From contig CAJTDE010000016.1 in assembly GCA_910574835.1 (NCBI GenBank), forward strand, positions 1 to 64,000: a stretch of DNA of 64,000 nt, given 5' to 3'. Numbering within the stretch: position 1 is the stretch's first letter; every line of letters starts with the position of its first letter. The notes under the pieces are model-generated. The model did no database searches, was not told the origin of the DNA, and saw nothing but the letters and a program-made list of their open reading frames with translations. The position numbers were made by a program, and so were the translations under genes. This stretch comes from Clostridia bacterium (GTDB taxonomy: Bacteria; Bacillota; Clostridia; Lachnospirales; Lachnospiraceae). Shown here one piece after another: positions 24,543 to 33,413 of the stretch.

Positions 24543-26804
24543 ATGTCAACCATCAAAGACGTCGCACAAATGGCGGGTGTATCCATTGCCACCGTCTCCA
24601 ACTATTTAAATCATACAAAGCCTGTAAGCAAGGAGGTTTCCGCCCGGATACAGAAGGCCGTGGATACGTTACAGTATTCACAAAATCTGTCTGCCAAAAG
24701 CCTTAAGTCCAACTCTTATACGGATATCGGCGTGATCCTTCCTAACTTTGATGATTCCTACTATGTTCAGATTTTCCAGGGCATTGAAAGTACGTTTCAG
24801 AATACCGGCTATTATACGAACCTGTCTTTTTCCTACGACATTCCCGATTTTGAGCAGAATATTATCCATAATTTTTTGAAAAAGCAGATACGCGGTCTGA
24901 TTCTGGTTTCCTGTCAGCCGGATAACTGGAAGTTTTACTATGATCACTTTACTTCGGACAAGCGGCCTCTGGTCCTGTTGGATCGGGATATCCGAAGCTT
25001 AGATGCAAATTTTGTATCCTTTGACAATTATTCCATGATCCAAAGAATTACGGAACGGCTTCTGGAGCAGAAGTATACGCAGATCTTTCTCATTTCCGGC
25101 CCGGAGGTTTTTGAATGTGAAAGCAACTGTATTCATGGTTTTTTTGATTCCCTTGAAAGCAATGGGATTCTTCCGAATCCCTCTTTTTTAATCCGCACAA
25201 ACTTAAGCAAAGAGGATTCTTTCCGTAAGACCATTCAGCTTCTCCATTCCAAAACGCCGGAAGCCATTATTGCTACGTCAGAGACCCTTGCTGTGGGGGT
25301 GATTGAAGCCCTCACCATTCTTGGATACAGCTCGGAGGATATTCCTGTTCTCACTCTGGGAGAAGAACATTGGAATCTCTATACTCATTCCTTTGCCTCC
25401 GGCTCCGCGGTACGTCCTGCTATTAAGCTGGGACAGACAGCTGCCACCTTGCTTTTGGAGCAATTGGATTCGCCGCTTACGAAGGAAAACGAGAAGATTA
25501 TATTAAAAGATACCTATATCGCCAGCCATACTCCGCTGCGCAGGCTTCTGTCAGGCCCTCAGGCTCCCGCCAAGGCAGTCTCAGATAAAACACTGCGGAT
25601 TTTGATGCTGGATACTCCGCAGGTCCACGCCCTTCTGGGCCTTCTGCGCAACTTTGAAAATCAGTATCATATGAACGTGGAGGTAACGATTCTTTCCCAT
25701 AATTATCTGTATGAAACCATACGGCAGACACATCGGGATCCCTCCAAAATTCCATATGATGTGGTCATGTATGATATTCCCTGGCTTTCTTCTCTCGCCT
25801 CAGAACATATTCTGGAGGATATTACGCTTGAGTTGAAAAACATGGATTTGGATATTTTTCTTCCTGACTGCCTGAAATATTTCAGCATTTTTAAGCAGAG
25901 ATACTACGGGCTTCCGTTTATGTATGCCCCGCAGGTCTTTTACTATCGAAAAGATTTGTTTGAAAATCCTGATTTAAAGGCTGACTATGAACGCCAAAAC
26001 AGTATAACCCTGCGTCCTCCTCTGACTTTAAAGGAGTTTAATACCATTGCAAACTTTTTTACCAATCAAACAAAGGCGATTGATTATGGTATTTCAATTC
26101 CTGCTGCCTATGATGAATGTCTGGCTCCGGAATTGTATATGCGTCTGCGTGCTTTCGGAGGGAGCCTGTTTGACAGCAGGGGACATGTCTGCCTGGACCG
26201 GGACGCCTCTCTGAAAGCATACATAAATCTTCTGCGCTCTGTCCGTCTTGCCAAACCGGATTACCGCACTGCCACGGATGTGAGTGTTGTACAGGACTTT
26301 CTAAAAGGCGATACTGCCATGCTGATCACATATCCCTCCTTCCTGACAGATGTGGTGGATCTTCGCAAAAGCAGCATGATAGGCTCTATCGGATATCATC
26401 ATATTCCGGGACGCAGCCCGCTTCTTGGAGGATGGAGTCTGGGAATCAGCAGCCGTTCTTCCCAAAAAAAGGAGGCATTTTCTTTTCTGCAATGGATCTG
26501 CAATGAACAGATTGCTAATTATTTTGCACTTTTGGGCGGTCAGTCCGCTATCACCTCAACCTATACCAATGATGAGCTAATCAAGCTGTATCCCTGGCTG
26601 CCCCTATACCACTCTACCTACCAATATACCAGACCTACGGTGCCTCCGGATCTGGGAAATCATACCATCCTTTCCCAAAATGATATTGATGCAATTGTAT
26701 GTCGGTGGGTTTATGAGCTTTTAGACGAAAAAATAGAGGTTCAGGATGCTATTGCAAAAACACATGCCGAACTGGAAATTCTCGCCAAGCAATCAACCAA
26801 GTAG
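24543..26804 (+). CDS. LacI-family regulator fused to an extracellular-type solute-binding domain
   Basis: A 753-residue one-component regulator, about twice the usual LacI length. Residues 1-50 are the LacI helix-turn-helix (TIKDVAQMAGVSIATVSNYL). Residues 58-335 form a type I sugar-sensor domain (DIGVILPNFDDSYYVQIFQG; LVLLDRDIRSLD). After a short linker, residues about 345-745 resemble ABC solute-binding proteins of the MalE/UgpB class (GLPFMYAPQVFYYRKDLF; AMLITYPSFLTDV; LGGWSLGISSRSSQKKEAFSFLQW). No signal peptide is present, so both sensor domains are cytosolic. It is divergent from the catabolic cluster and very likely controls it. The architecture suggests it can read two ligands. Confidence 0.88.
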   Translation: MSTIKDVAQMAGVSIATVSNYLNHTKPVSKEVSARIQKAVDTLQYSQNLSAKSLKSNSYTDIGVILPNFDDSYYVQIFQGIESTFQNTGYYTNLSFSYDIPDFEQNIIHNFLKKQIRGLILVSCQPDNWKFYYDHFTSDKRPLVLLDRDIRSLDANFVSFDNYSMIQRITERLLEQKYTQIFLISGPEVFECESNCIHGFFDSLESNGILPNPSFLIRTNLSKEDSFRKTIQLLHSKTPEAIIATSETLAVGVIEALTILGYSSEDIPVLTLGEEHWNLYTHSFASGSAVRPAIKLGQTAATLLLEQLDSPLTKENEKIILKDTYIASHTPLRRLLSGPQAPAKAVSDKTLRILMLDTPQVHALLGLLRNFENQYHMNVEVTILSHNYLYETIRQTHRDPSKIPYDVVMYDIPWLSSLASEHILEDITLELKNMDLDIFLPDCLKYFSIFKQRYYGLPFMYAPQVFYYRKDLFENPDLKADYERQNSITLRPPLTLKEFNTIANFFTNQTKAIDYGISIPAAYDECLAPELYMRLRAFGGSLFDSRGHVCLDRDASLKAYINLLRSVRLAKPDYRTATDVSVVQDFLKGDTAMLITYPSFLTDVVDLRKSSMIGSIGYHHIPGRSPLLGGWSLGISSRSSQKKEAFSFLQWICNEQIANYFALLGGQSAITSTYTNDELIKLYPWLPLYHSTYQYTRPTVPPDLGNHTILSQNDIDAIVCRWVYELLDEKIEVQDAIAKTHAELEILAKQSTK

Positions 26805-26882
26805 AAATCCTTTTTCAGTCCGGCAAATGACATTCTCTAATGTAAAGCTGTCAATTTTTCCGTAATAACTATACGTGTAAAA

Positions 26883-26949
26883 GAGCTGTCGCATTAAGGT
26901 TAAAGTGCACGCCATCTGGTACACTTCTTTAAAGCAACAGCTCTCTTTT
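26883..26949. terminator. Branched hairpin between the LacI-type gene and spoVT
   Basis: The outer stem GAGCTGTCGC (26883-26892) pairs with GCAACAGCTC (26934-26943). An inner stem pairs AAAGTGCAC with GTACACTT. TTTT follows on both strands, so it can end both convergent genes. The outer stem resembles the hairpin at 17-48 (AGCTGTCGCA / GCAACAGCT). Confidence 0.6.
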
Positions 26950-26955
26950 AACTTC

Positions 26956-27504
26956 CTACTGCTCCATCTGCCTTCCCAGAAATCCTGCGGCTGAAAATGC
27001 AAGCTTCTGCTCTGCGTCTCCCATCTTCGCCTTAGGGTCCTTACTGAACAACACCACGGCTCCTATGGCGTCACCCTCACAGAGGATCGGACTGATGGTT
27101 TGGGCATAGCAATCCTCCATATCCTCGTCCACGATTTTCACATACCGCTTTTCCCCTGCGGACGCCTGGATATTTTCCCGCTCCTGGATGGCATCTTCCA
27201 ACTGATGACTGATGGCTTTGCCCATATAATCCTTTTTGGCGCCCCCGGCCGCCGCAATCACTGCGTCGCGATCTGCAATACAAACCATAAAGCCGGTAGT
27301 CTGAGCCAGGCTTTCCGCATACTGCTTGGCAAACAGCCCCAGCTCTCCGATAGGTGAATACTTCTTTAATATAATTTCTCCTTCCCGATCGGTAAATATT
27401 TCCAGTGGATCACCTTCACGGATGCGAAGAGTCCGTCTAATCTCCTTTGGGATAACCACCCTTCCCAGGTCATCAATTCTTCTGACAATTCCTGTAGCTT
27501 TCAT
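26956..27504 (-). CDS. spoVT: Stage V sporulation protein T (AbrB-type regulator)
   Basis: A 182-residue transcription factor acting in the forespore. The N-terminal swapped-hairpin AbrB domain reads MKATGIVRRIDDLGRVVIPK, followed by EIRRTLRIREGDPLEIFTD. The C-terminal half is a GAF-like domain, as in B. subtilis SpoVT (178 residues). The longer frame is not used: GGAGG lies 10 bases before the ATG at 27504. Its presence supports a spore-forming Firmicute. It stands alone, divergent from the acetate-kinase-like gene. Confidence 0.93.
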   Translation of the reverse strand: MKATGIVRRIDDLGRVVIPKEIRRTLRIREGDPLEIFTDREGEIILKKYSPIGELGLFAKQYAESLAQTTGFMVCIADRDAVIAAAGGAKKDYMGKAISHQLEDAIQERENIQASAGEKRYVKIVDEDMEDCYAQTISPILCEGDAIGAVVLFSKDPKAKMGDAEQKLAFSAAGFLGRQMEQ

Positions 27505-27591
27505 AAAAATATTCCTCCATTTACTGTACTGACCATTTCTGGAAATAGTATTTGTAGGCTGAAAATTTTTATACCATAAAAACACATTTTG

Positions 27592-27620
27592 TTGTCCTAA
27601 CAGACAGTTTTTGTTATACT
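27592..27620 (+). promoter_or_regulatory. Promoter of the acetate-kinase-like gene
   Basis: TTGTCC (27592-27597), 17-base spacer and TATACT (27615-27620), about 55 bases before the start codon. Confidence 0.6.
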
Positions 27621-27674
27621 TATGAAAAGAATCAACGGGACTGGAATATTACTGAACTGGAATAGGAGGACCAT

Positions 27675-28862
27675 ATGAAGCTATTAGTTTGCAATGCAGG
27701 AAGCACATCTTTGAAGTTTAAGTTATTTATCATGCCAGAGGCCGAAGTCCTTGCGGAAGGCAAGGTCGAGCGGGTGGGAAGCACGGACAATGCAATCTTT
27801 CACTTTAAAAAGCCGGACGGGTTTAAGATCTTTCAGGAAAACCTTTCCATCCCCACCTACACGGAAGGTATACAGATGTTCCTGGACTGCCTTCTCAATT
27901 CGGAATACGGCGTACTATCCAACCTTCAGGAGCTGGAACGTGTAGGCTTTAAGACCGTGCTTTCGAAGGATCACTACGGGATTCATGAATTAACCCCGGA
28001 GGTATTAAAAGGCATGGAGGAATATCTGGTAGTAGCCCCGGCTCACAATATTCCCTACCTGGAGGCTATCCGTCAGTTCCAAAAGCTGACGCCGGATGCG
28101 ATGCTGGTAGGCGCCTTTGAGACGGCTTTCCACACCACAATTCCTTTGGAACGGAAGCTCTACGGTATCCCATATGAATGGTATGAGAAATATGGATTTG
28201 AACGTCTCGGCTATCACGGCGCTTCTCATAGCTATGTGGCCGAAACGTTAGCCGAGCTGTACGGCGCTACAGGAAAAGCCATCTCCTGTCATTTGGGCGG
28301 CAGCGGATCTCTATGCGCCATTGACGATGGAAAAAGCGTGGATACCAGCTTCGGACTTTCACTGCAGGTTGGCTTAATTCAATCTAACCGCAACGGAGAC
28401 ATAGACCCCTTTATTGTTCCCTTCCTGTTGGAAAAAGGTATGAAGCTGGAAGAAATTATGGAGGGACTCACCAAAAAGGGCGGTCTGCTCGGCCTCTCAG
28501 GCGTCAGCAACGATCTGCGCGATATCGAGGAAGCGGCCAACGCCGGCAGCGAACGGGCAAAGCTGGCAATTGATGTGTTCTGCAATGGAATTGTCCGCTA
28601 TATCGGTTCCTATTACGCCGAGCTTGGCGGTCTTGACCATCTGGTATTCACCGGAGGCATCGGAGAGCACGGTTGCACCATCCGCCGGATAGTCTGCGGG
28701 CAGCTTAAGCACATGGGTATTCTCTTAGATTCGGAAAAGAATCTGGATTACAGTGAAAATGCGGTCATTTCTCTTCCGGATTCTCCCGTGACCATCCATG
28801 TGATTCCTGCCAATGAGGAGTTAGGGGTAGCGCGGAAGACTTTTGCTTATCAGAGGAATTAA
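27675..28862 (+). CDS. Acetate kinase-family protein (divergent)
   Basis: A 395-residue carboxylate kinase of the acetokinase fold. It keeps the N-terminal LVCNAGSTSLKFKL (Asn7), GYHGASHSYVAETL, HLGGSGSLCAI and NRNGDIDPF (the second substrate Arg). The canonical HRVVHGG motif, whose Arg contacts the carboxylate, is replaced by FKTVLSKD near residue 97, and HLGNGASI has become HLGGSGSL. No phosphotransacetylase gene is adjacent. It may be a second acetate kinase or act on another acyl phosphate. The start follows AGGAGG. A strong two-way terminator comes right after the stop. Confidence 0.8.
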   Translation: MKLLVCNAGSTSLKFKLFIMPEAEVLAEGKVERVGSTDNAIFHFKKPDGFKIFQENLSIPTYTEGIQMFLDCLLNSEYGVLSNLQELERVGFKTVLSKDHYGIHELTPEVLKGMEEYLVVAPAHNIPYLEAIRQFQKLTPDAMLVGAFETAFHTTIPLERKLYGIPYEWYEKYGFERLGYHGASHSYVAETLAELYGATGKAISCHLGGSGSLCAIDDGKSVDTSFGLSLQVGLIQSNRNGDIDPFIVPFLLEKGMKLEEIMEGLTKKGGLLGLSGVSNDLRDIEEAANAGSERAKLAIDVFCNGIVRYIGSYYAELGGLDHLVFTGGIGEHGCTIRRIVCGQLKHMGILLDSEKNLDYSENAVISLPDSPVTIHVIPANEELGVARKTFAYQRN

Positions 28863-28870
28863 AGAGTTTC

Positions 28871-28916
28871 AAAAAGGGTGTTTCACTTCTTATCCGGAAG
28901 TGAAACACCCTTCTTT
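28871..28916. terminator. Strong bidirectional terminator
   Basis: GGGTGTTTCACTTC (28876-28889) pairs perfectly with GAAGTGAAACACCC (28897-28910) around a 7-base loop. It is flanked by an A-run on the left and TTCTTTTT on the right. It serves the acetate-kinase-like gene and possibly the convergent lysozyme gene. Confidence 0.9.
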
Positions 28917-28958
28917 TTCTTCTTGACTATTTAACTTTCAACCATTCGCCTGATTCCA

Positions 28959-30998
28959 TTAAATAGAGCTTACATTCATATCCACGTTTCCGCCGATACC
29001 GTCTACTTTTCCCTTAGAGGTGTTCTGCCATATGTCATATCTGCCGCCATAAGTACACTTGCTGGCATACTGAGCCACCCAGATACGGTAGCTGCCCGGG
29101 AACTGGGACGGGCTTAAGTGCTCGGAGAACCAGTTCTTGCTGGCGTATACCATCGGTGTATGACCGGAATTGGCTACTGTGTTGCAGAACGCAATGGTAA
29201 TTCGTGTTCTGTCTGCCTTGGACAGACCATCTGCCCTTCCTCGTCCGCCTGCCGCATACTCGCTGTCAATGGCAATGGGCATATTGATTCCGTAACGGTT
29301 GGCCAGCTTCACTGCCATACTTGCTTCCTCCACAGCCTCAGCCTCATTAATAGCCTGACTGAAGAAGTATACGCCCACACGCAATCCGGCCGCCTTTGCT
29401 CCGCTGATATGGGATGCATACATAGGGTCTTCTACCAGAACGCCGGAGCCGTAGCCGCGGTATCCGCAGCGGATGATAACAAAGTTGATTCCTGCATTCT
29501 TTACCTTCTGCCAGTTGATGCCCTTTTGGTACTTGGATACATCAATGCCGATGGTTCCGGAACGGACTCCTTCACTGCTGAAAGTATATTGGATGCCTTG
29601 AATTACCTGGGTCCCTGTTACTTTATTGCCGTTCTTATCAAAGAAATATGTCGCATTGTCAATGGTCTGCCAGCCGGTGTATTTGAACTTGCCGGTGCCT
29701 CTCATTACCGGAGCGCTTGTTGTATCATAAACGATTTTCTCTGCCTTTGATGCGCCTACCAATCTGACCGTATGATTTAAAACAGATACGGCCTCCTCAG
29801 AAGTCGGAGCGGGGTCCGAATTAGTCGTAGAATCGGTATTATCCCCACCATCTCCTCCATCCGGGTTTTGCGTCTTTACAGCATCGCATCCCTCAGTTGT
29901 GCACTTTCCATCCGCATCAAACTTATGCTCTGTCTTAGGAATAGGAACCGGATTCTCCTGTCCGCAGATGGAACACTTATTCTTTCCTTCTGTTATGCAG
30001 CTAGCCTCCGTCACTACTACGCTATAATCATGCGTATGATTCGCATCTACCGCTCCGCAGGTCTTACACTTCCCATTCTCATAGCTATGCCCTTTTGCCG
30101 CAATCGTCTCCGTCTTTGTATCCCCGCATTTACTGCAAGTCAAAGTCTTTGTTCCTGCCTCCGTACAAGTAGCATCTTTTATGCTTTCGGTATATGTATG
30201 CTCGCAAGCCATCTTAGCCCCGCAGCGATCACACTTTCCATCCTTATTGTCATCTTTATGATAACTTGCCGGCTCGCTGATGATCTTTTCATACATCGGT
30301 GTACCAAAATCATCTATAGCCTGCTCCATGATCTCATTCTTGGTAGAAGCCACAAATTCCACCGTATCCGTCATTGCCGTAGCAGTTCCGGCGTCACTGT
30401 TGCCGGTCGTGTTGGAATCCTCCTTGGATACATTGATCTCGCTTTCTTTCTTGATCTCATCGCCAATGTCCACAACCTTGTATTCCAGATTTGCTTTTAC
30501 CTCAGCCTTAATATTCTGTGGAGCGTTGTATCCGCCGGATGACTTCATAGAAATCGTACAGCTGCCCGGCGTCATATTCTTAATATAGATGATACCGTCC
30601 TTATCCTCATCCTTGTAGGTGGCTTCCTTCTTTTTGGAATCCGTTACCGTAACTTCAAAGACAGTACCTGTAATAACCCTGTCATTCTTTTGATTTACGA
30701 TCTTTACTTTCAGATCCTTATCCATAGATGTCGCCTTCAGTACAACCGGAATTGTTTTTTCATCTACGGTAGCTACCTGAGTATTATCTCCATCCAGCCG
30801 GGTAAGCTCTGCCATATAGGACTTGTTCATCGAAAGCCCCATCACTTGTGCTTCCTCTTCCACCGGCGTCTGATCCATCCCCAGATCGGTTACCGTAGGA
30901 ATCATATCATCCGTCACCTGCGGCCGAATACAGCCGCTCAGCATAGACAGCGCCAATGCCACGGAAAGGCCGGCTGCCCAAAATCGTTTTCTTTTCAT
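28959..30998 (-). CDS. Lipoprotein with C-terminal GH25 lysozyme domain and cysteine-pair repeats
   Basis: A 679-residue surface protein. Cys23 of the lipobox LSGC would anchor it. Residues 30-250 are Lys/Thr-rich beta-type sequence. Residues about 260-390 contain repeated CxxC pairs (CDRCGAKMAC, CSKCGDTK, CKTCGAV, CSICGQENP). A choline-binding-like repeat follows (TGWQTIDNATYFFDKNGNKV). The GH25 muramidase domain starts at GTIGIDVSKYQKGINW and includes INFVIIRCGYRG and MPIAIDSEYA, with the acidic catalytic residues expected. It cuts peptidoglycan between MurNAc and GlcNAc. GAGGAGAAGG sets the ATG at 30998; an upstream frame is ignored. Confidence 0.88.
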   Translation of the reverse strand: MKRKRFWAAGLSVALALSMLSGCIRPQVTDDMIPTVTDLGMDQTPVEEEAQVMGLSMNKSYMAELTRLDGDNTQVATVDEKTIPVVLKATSMDKDLKVKIVNQKNDRVITGTVFEVTVTDSKKKEATYKDEDKDGIIYIKNMTPGSCTISMKSSGGYNAPQNIKAEVKANLEYKVVDIGDEIKKESEINVSKEDSNTTGNSDAGTATAMTDTVEFVASTKNEIMEQAIDDFGTPMYEKIISEPASYHKDDNKDGKCDRCGAKMACEHTYTESIKDATCTEAGTKTLTCSKCGDTKTETIAAKGHSYENGKCKTCGAVDANHTHDYSVVVTEASCITEGKNKCSICGQENPVPIPKTEHKFDADGKCTTEGCDAVKTQNPDGGDGGDNTDSTTNSDPAPTSEEAVSVLNHTVRLVGASKAEKIVYDTTSAPVMRGTGKFKYTGWQTIDNATYFFDKNGNKVTGTQVIQGIQYTFSSEGVRSGTIGIDVSKYQKGINWQKVKNAGINFVIIRCGYRGYGSGVLVEDPMYASHISGAKAAGLRVGVYFFSQAINEAEAVEEASMAVKLANRYGINMPIAIDSEYAAGGRGRADGLSKADRTRITIAFCNTVANSGHTPMVYASKNWFSEHLSPSQFPGSYRIWVAQYASKCTYGGRYDIWQNTSKGKVDGIGGNVDMNVSSI

Positions 30999-31117
30999 TT
31001 TCCTTCTCCTCTTTTGCCTTTCTACACGCCCCATAAAACGTGAATTGTTTCAACGGTAGTCTTTAGTATAACATCCTTTTTTCCCCTTTTCAACTGTTTA
31101 CATAAAAATTTTGTAAC

Positions 31118-31154
31118 AAAAAAATGGGATATTTTCTATAATATCCCATTTTTT
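31118..31154. terminator. Bidirectional terminator
   Basis: AAAAAATGGGATATT pairs with AATATCCCATTTTTT around a 6-base loop. It ends the PrsA-like gene on the minus strand. Confidence 0.88.
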
Positions 31155-31234
31155 CTAATATTTTCTCACCTATATCTTTAATATTTCCTTAATTTTTCCG
31201 TAACATTTTAAGATTTTATTTCCGCACTGTCTTC

Positions 31235-32260
31235 CTACTGCTGTACCTTCAATACAAAGGTCTGGCTAAAGTTCAGCTTTGCCATTACCGCATCCACTGT
31301 GGTAAAGGTATGGGCCTCTTGAAGCTCTCCGCATTTTTCATCATAAAGGGCGTCCCTGCGCTGCTGAACAATCGTCTCCTTCTGACTGTCCGTGGCCTCC
31401 CGGTCAAAGGTGCTGATCATCTGAGCCAAGTAGTAGCCGCTCTCCACCTCTATAATCTCGGAAAGCTCTCCGTCCGAAAGCTTATCTGCCGCCGCCCGTA
31501 CAGCCTCTGCCGGAGAACTGCTGTCTGCTCCATAGGTCGCGGTATTTACGGTAATATTTTCATGTCCCTCTACGGCTGTATTCAGATCTTTGCTCTCCTC
31601 TGCCGCATCCAGTACGCTTTGCAGCTCTGCCTTTTTTGCCGCTTTTTCTTCCTCTGTCAGCTGGATCGTATTGCCCTCGCTGTCCGTCTCCGTACCGGTT
31701 GTGGAAATAAACGCATAGGCAATCTTCTTCTGTGCCGCTTCTTCATCAGAGACTGCCGTATCCACGTCTGCCGTAAGGGCATCATACATTTTATTCTGTA
31801 TGGTCATAAGCGTCAAGAGATGCTCCACATCCGCCTGCTCCGCTGCAACAGCCTTTTTCAGCTGCGGTGTATTGCCATCCATAAATGCTTTTGCCGCCTC
31901 TGTGATCTTTGCCCTTTCTTCCTCTGTCAATGACACTCCATAATTTGCTGCCTCTGCTTCCAGAACATACAGGAGCTTAAACTCATCCGCCTGGCTCACC
32001 TTCGCCGTATCTCCATAAATCTCGCCTGTATCCGGCATCATCTGCTGATAGATTCCTCCGCCAAGCATACTTCCGTAATAGGTCTCCATCTGAGCCTGCT
32101 GGTAGCGCAGCATCAAGCTAAATTCTCCCAGTCTTACATTGGTAGTTTCATCAAAAACCGCAATCGTCTCGGATGCATTTAACTGGCTTTGGGAACAGCC
32201 AGTCAGCACAAGACACAGCACAAATACCAAAGATAAGATCCGGATTATATTCTTCTTCAT
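31235..32260 (-). CDS. PrsA/SurA-like foldase lipoprotein
   Basis: A 341-residue extracellular folding factor. The signal peptide ends in LTGC (Cys22). Residues 30-190 are a helical SurA_N-like chaperone region (FSLMLRYQQAQMETYYGSML). Residues about 185-320 resemble a parvulin-type PpiC domain (KIAYAFISTT; LSDGELSEIIEVESGYYLAQM), though the segment is divergent and long insertions are present. It probably helps exported proteins fold at the membrane surface. It follows a similar 341-residue paralogue and has its own promoter. Confidence 0.8.
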   Translation of the reverse strand: MKKNIIRILSLVFVLCLVLTGCSQSQLNASETIAVFDETTNVRLGEFSLMLRYQQAQMETYYGSMLGGGIYQQMMPDTGEIYGDTAKVSQADEFKLLYVLEAEAANYGVSLTEEERAKITEAAKAFMDGNTPQLKKAVAAEQADVEHLLTLMTIQNKMYDALTADVDTAVSDEEAAQKKIAYAFISTTGTETDSEGNTIQLTEEEKAAKKAELQSVLDAAEESKDLNTAVEGHENITVNTATYGADSSSPAEAVRAAADKLSDGELSEIIEVESGYYLAQMISTFDREATDSQKETIVQQRRDALYDEKCGELQEAHTFTTVDAVMAKLNFSQTFVLKVQQ

Positions 32261-32334
32261 TTTATTTATCTACCTTTCCATTTCCCGAAGCCCGCTCTTT
32301 TTCCCTGACAGGCTTCTGTATTTACTCTTTGTCC

Positions 32335-32363
32335 ATTATAATCTCTTTTTTCTTTGCAGGCAA
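32335..32363 (-). promoter_or_regulatory. Promoter of the first PrsA-like gene
   Basis: Minus-strand TTGCCT (32358-32363), 17-base spacer and TATAAT (32335-32340), located between the two PrsA-like genes. A stem AATCTCTT / AAGAGATT overlaps the spacer and may be the end of the upstream transcript. Confidence 0.6.
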
Positions 32364-32387
32364 GAGATTCTTTTGCCGAAGCCGCCT

Positions 32388-33413
32388 CTACTCAGTGATA
32401 AGCTTGTCCACACGAACCGTATCCCATACCTCTTCCCGGATCTCAAGGGGCGTCTCCTTCTTCCATACTTCTATCATCTCGTCACAGTAGCCCTCTTTTG
32501 CCAAATATTTCAACTCCTCTTCCCGCTCCCTGGATGCCTCTTCATCGTATTCAGATACCTTCTGAACTATATAGTAACCCTCTTGCGTTTCAATTACATC
32601 CGAGACGCCGCCCGTATCCAGCCCGCGCGCCGCCTGGGCCACCAGCTCATGAGCGCCTCCGTCTGTTTCCTCATTAAAGTAAACGTCAATCACCGTATGG
32701 GAAATCTCCATCCCTGCCTTTGTAATATCCTTTAGCTCCTTTGCCCGAAGCGCAAAGCTGTCGGCGTCCTCCCGAATCTTGAGCAGCTCTTCCTCTGTAA
32801 AAGGCGTTTGATTTCCCTGTGCGTCAAAGATCCCGGTTGTAGCAAACAGACAATAAGTCAGCTTTCCTACTCTTGCCTCCGTCTCATCAATCTCCGGCTC
32901 ATAGGTCTCTATCATAGCAGCCGCCGTCTTTGCCGCCTGCTCATTATATAAAAGAAATCTTTCCACCGTTTCCTTTGTCGCCCCGGCCGCCTCCAGGACA
33001 GCCGGCGTATTATCCTCCATAAAAGCGGCCGCCCGTTTTGCTATCTGTTTCTTTTCCTCTTTCGTAAGCTCCGCCCCATACTCTTTCCCATGCGCGCACA
33101 GCAGATGTATCTCTGTGAGAGTATCCATCACTTCCTGTTTTAGAGCCTCCTCCATTGTCCGGGCCTCTTCCTCTCCCTCTGCAAATTCCGCCTTCTTTTG
33201 CCACATATCCTCGCCGTAGGATTCATAATAAGCAATCTCCCACTGCTCCTGCAGCATCCTTGTATAGAATACGGCTTCCTCTAGCCCAATTGTCTCCGTA
33301 CCCAGATCAGCCACTGGCGTTTCCGGTTCTTTCGCTCTGCTGCAGCCTGCGCATAAGCCCGCTGTCAAAAGACAGGCCGCCAGCCATAAAGCAATGTTCC
33401 TTCCCCATCTCAT
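32388..33413 (-). CDS. Second PrsA/SurA-like foldase lipoprotein
   Basis: A 341-residue lipoprotein anchored at Cys24 (lipobox CAGC). It has the same plan as its downstream neighbour: a helical N-region (GLEEAVFYTRMLQEQWEIAYYE), FMEDNTPAVLEAAGATKETVERFL matching that paralogue, and a PpiC-like part with GLDTGGVSDVIETQEGYYIVQKV. The start overlaps the end of mfd by four bases, so it is co-transcribed with mfd, an unusual pairing. The two copies are clearly a duplication, although they are now well diverged. Confidence 0.8.
   Translation of the reverse strand: MRWGRNIALWLAACLLTAGLCAGCSRAKEPETPVADLGTETIGLEEAVFYTRMLQEQWEIAYYESYGEDMWQKKAEFAEGEEEARTMEEALKQEVMDTLTEIHLLCAHGKEYGAELTKEEKKQIAKRAAAFMEDNTPAVLEAAGATKETVERFLLYNEQAAKTAAAMIETYEPEIDETEARVGKLTYCLFATTGIFDAQGNQTPFTEEELLKIREDADSFALRAKELKDITKAGMEISHTVIDVYFNEETDGGAHELVAQAARGLDTGGVSDVIETQEGYYIVQKVSEYDEEASREREEELKYLAKEGYCDEMIEVWKKETPLEIREEVWDTVRVDKLITE

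Noticed and set aside
26956-27585. Longer spoVT start at 27585
   Set aside because: GGAGG and the conserved MKATGIVRRIDD start place the beginning at 27504; the extra N-terminal residues are not found in SpoVT proteins.
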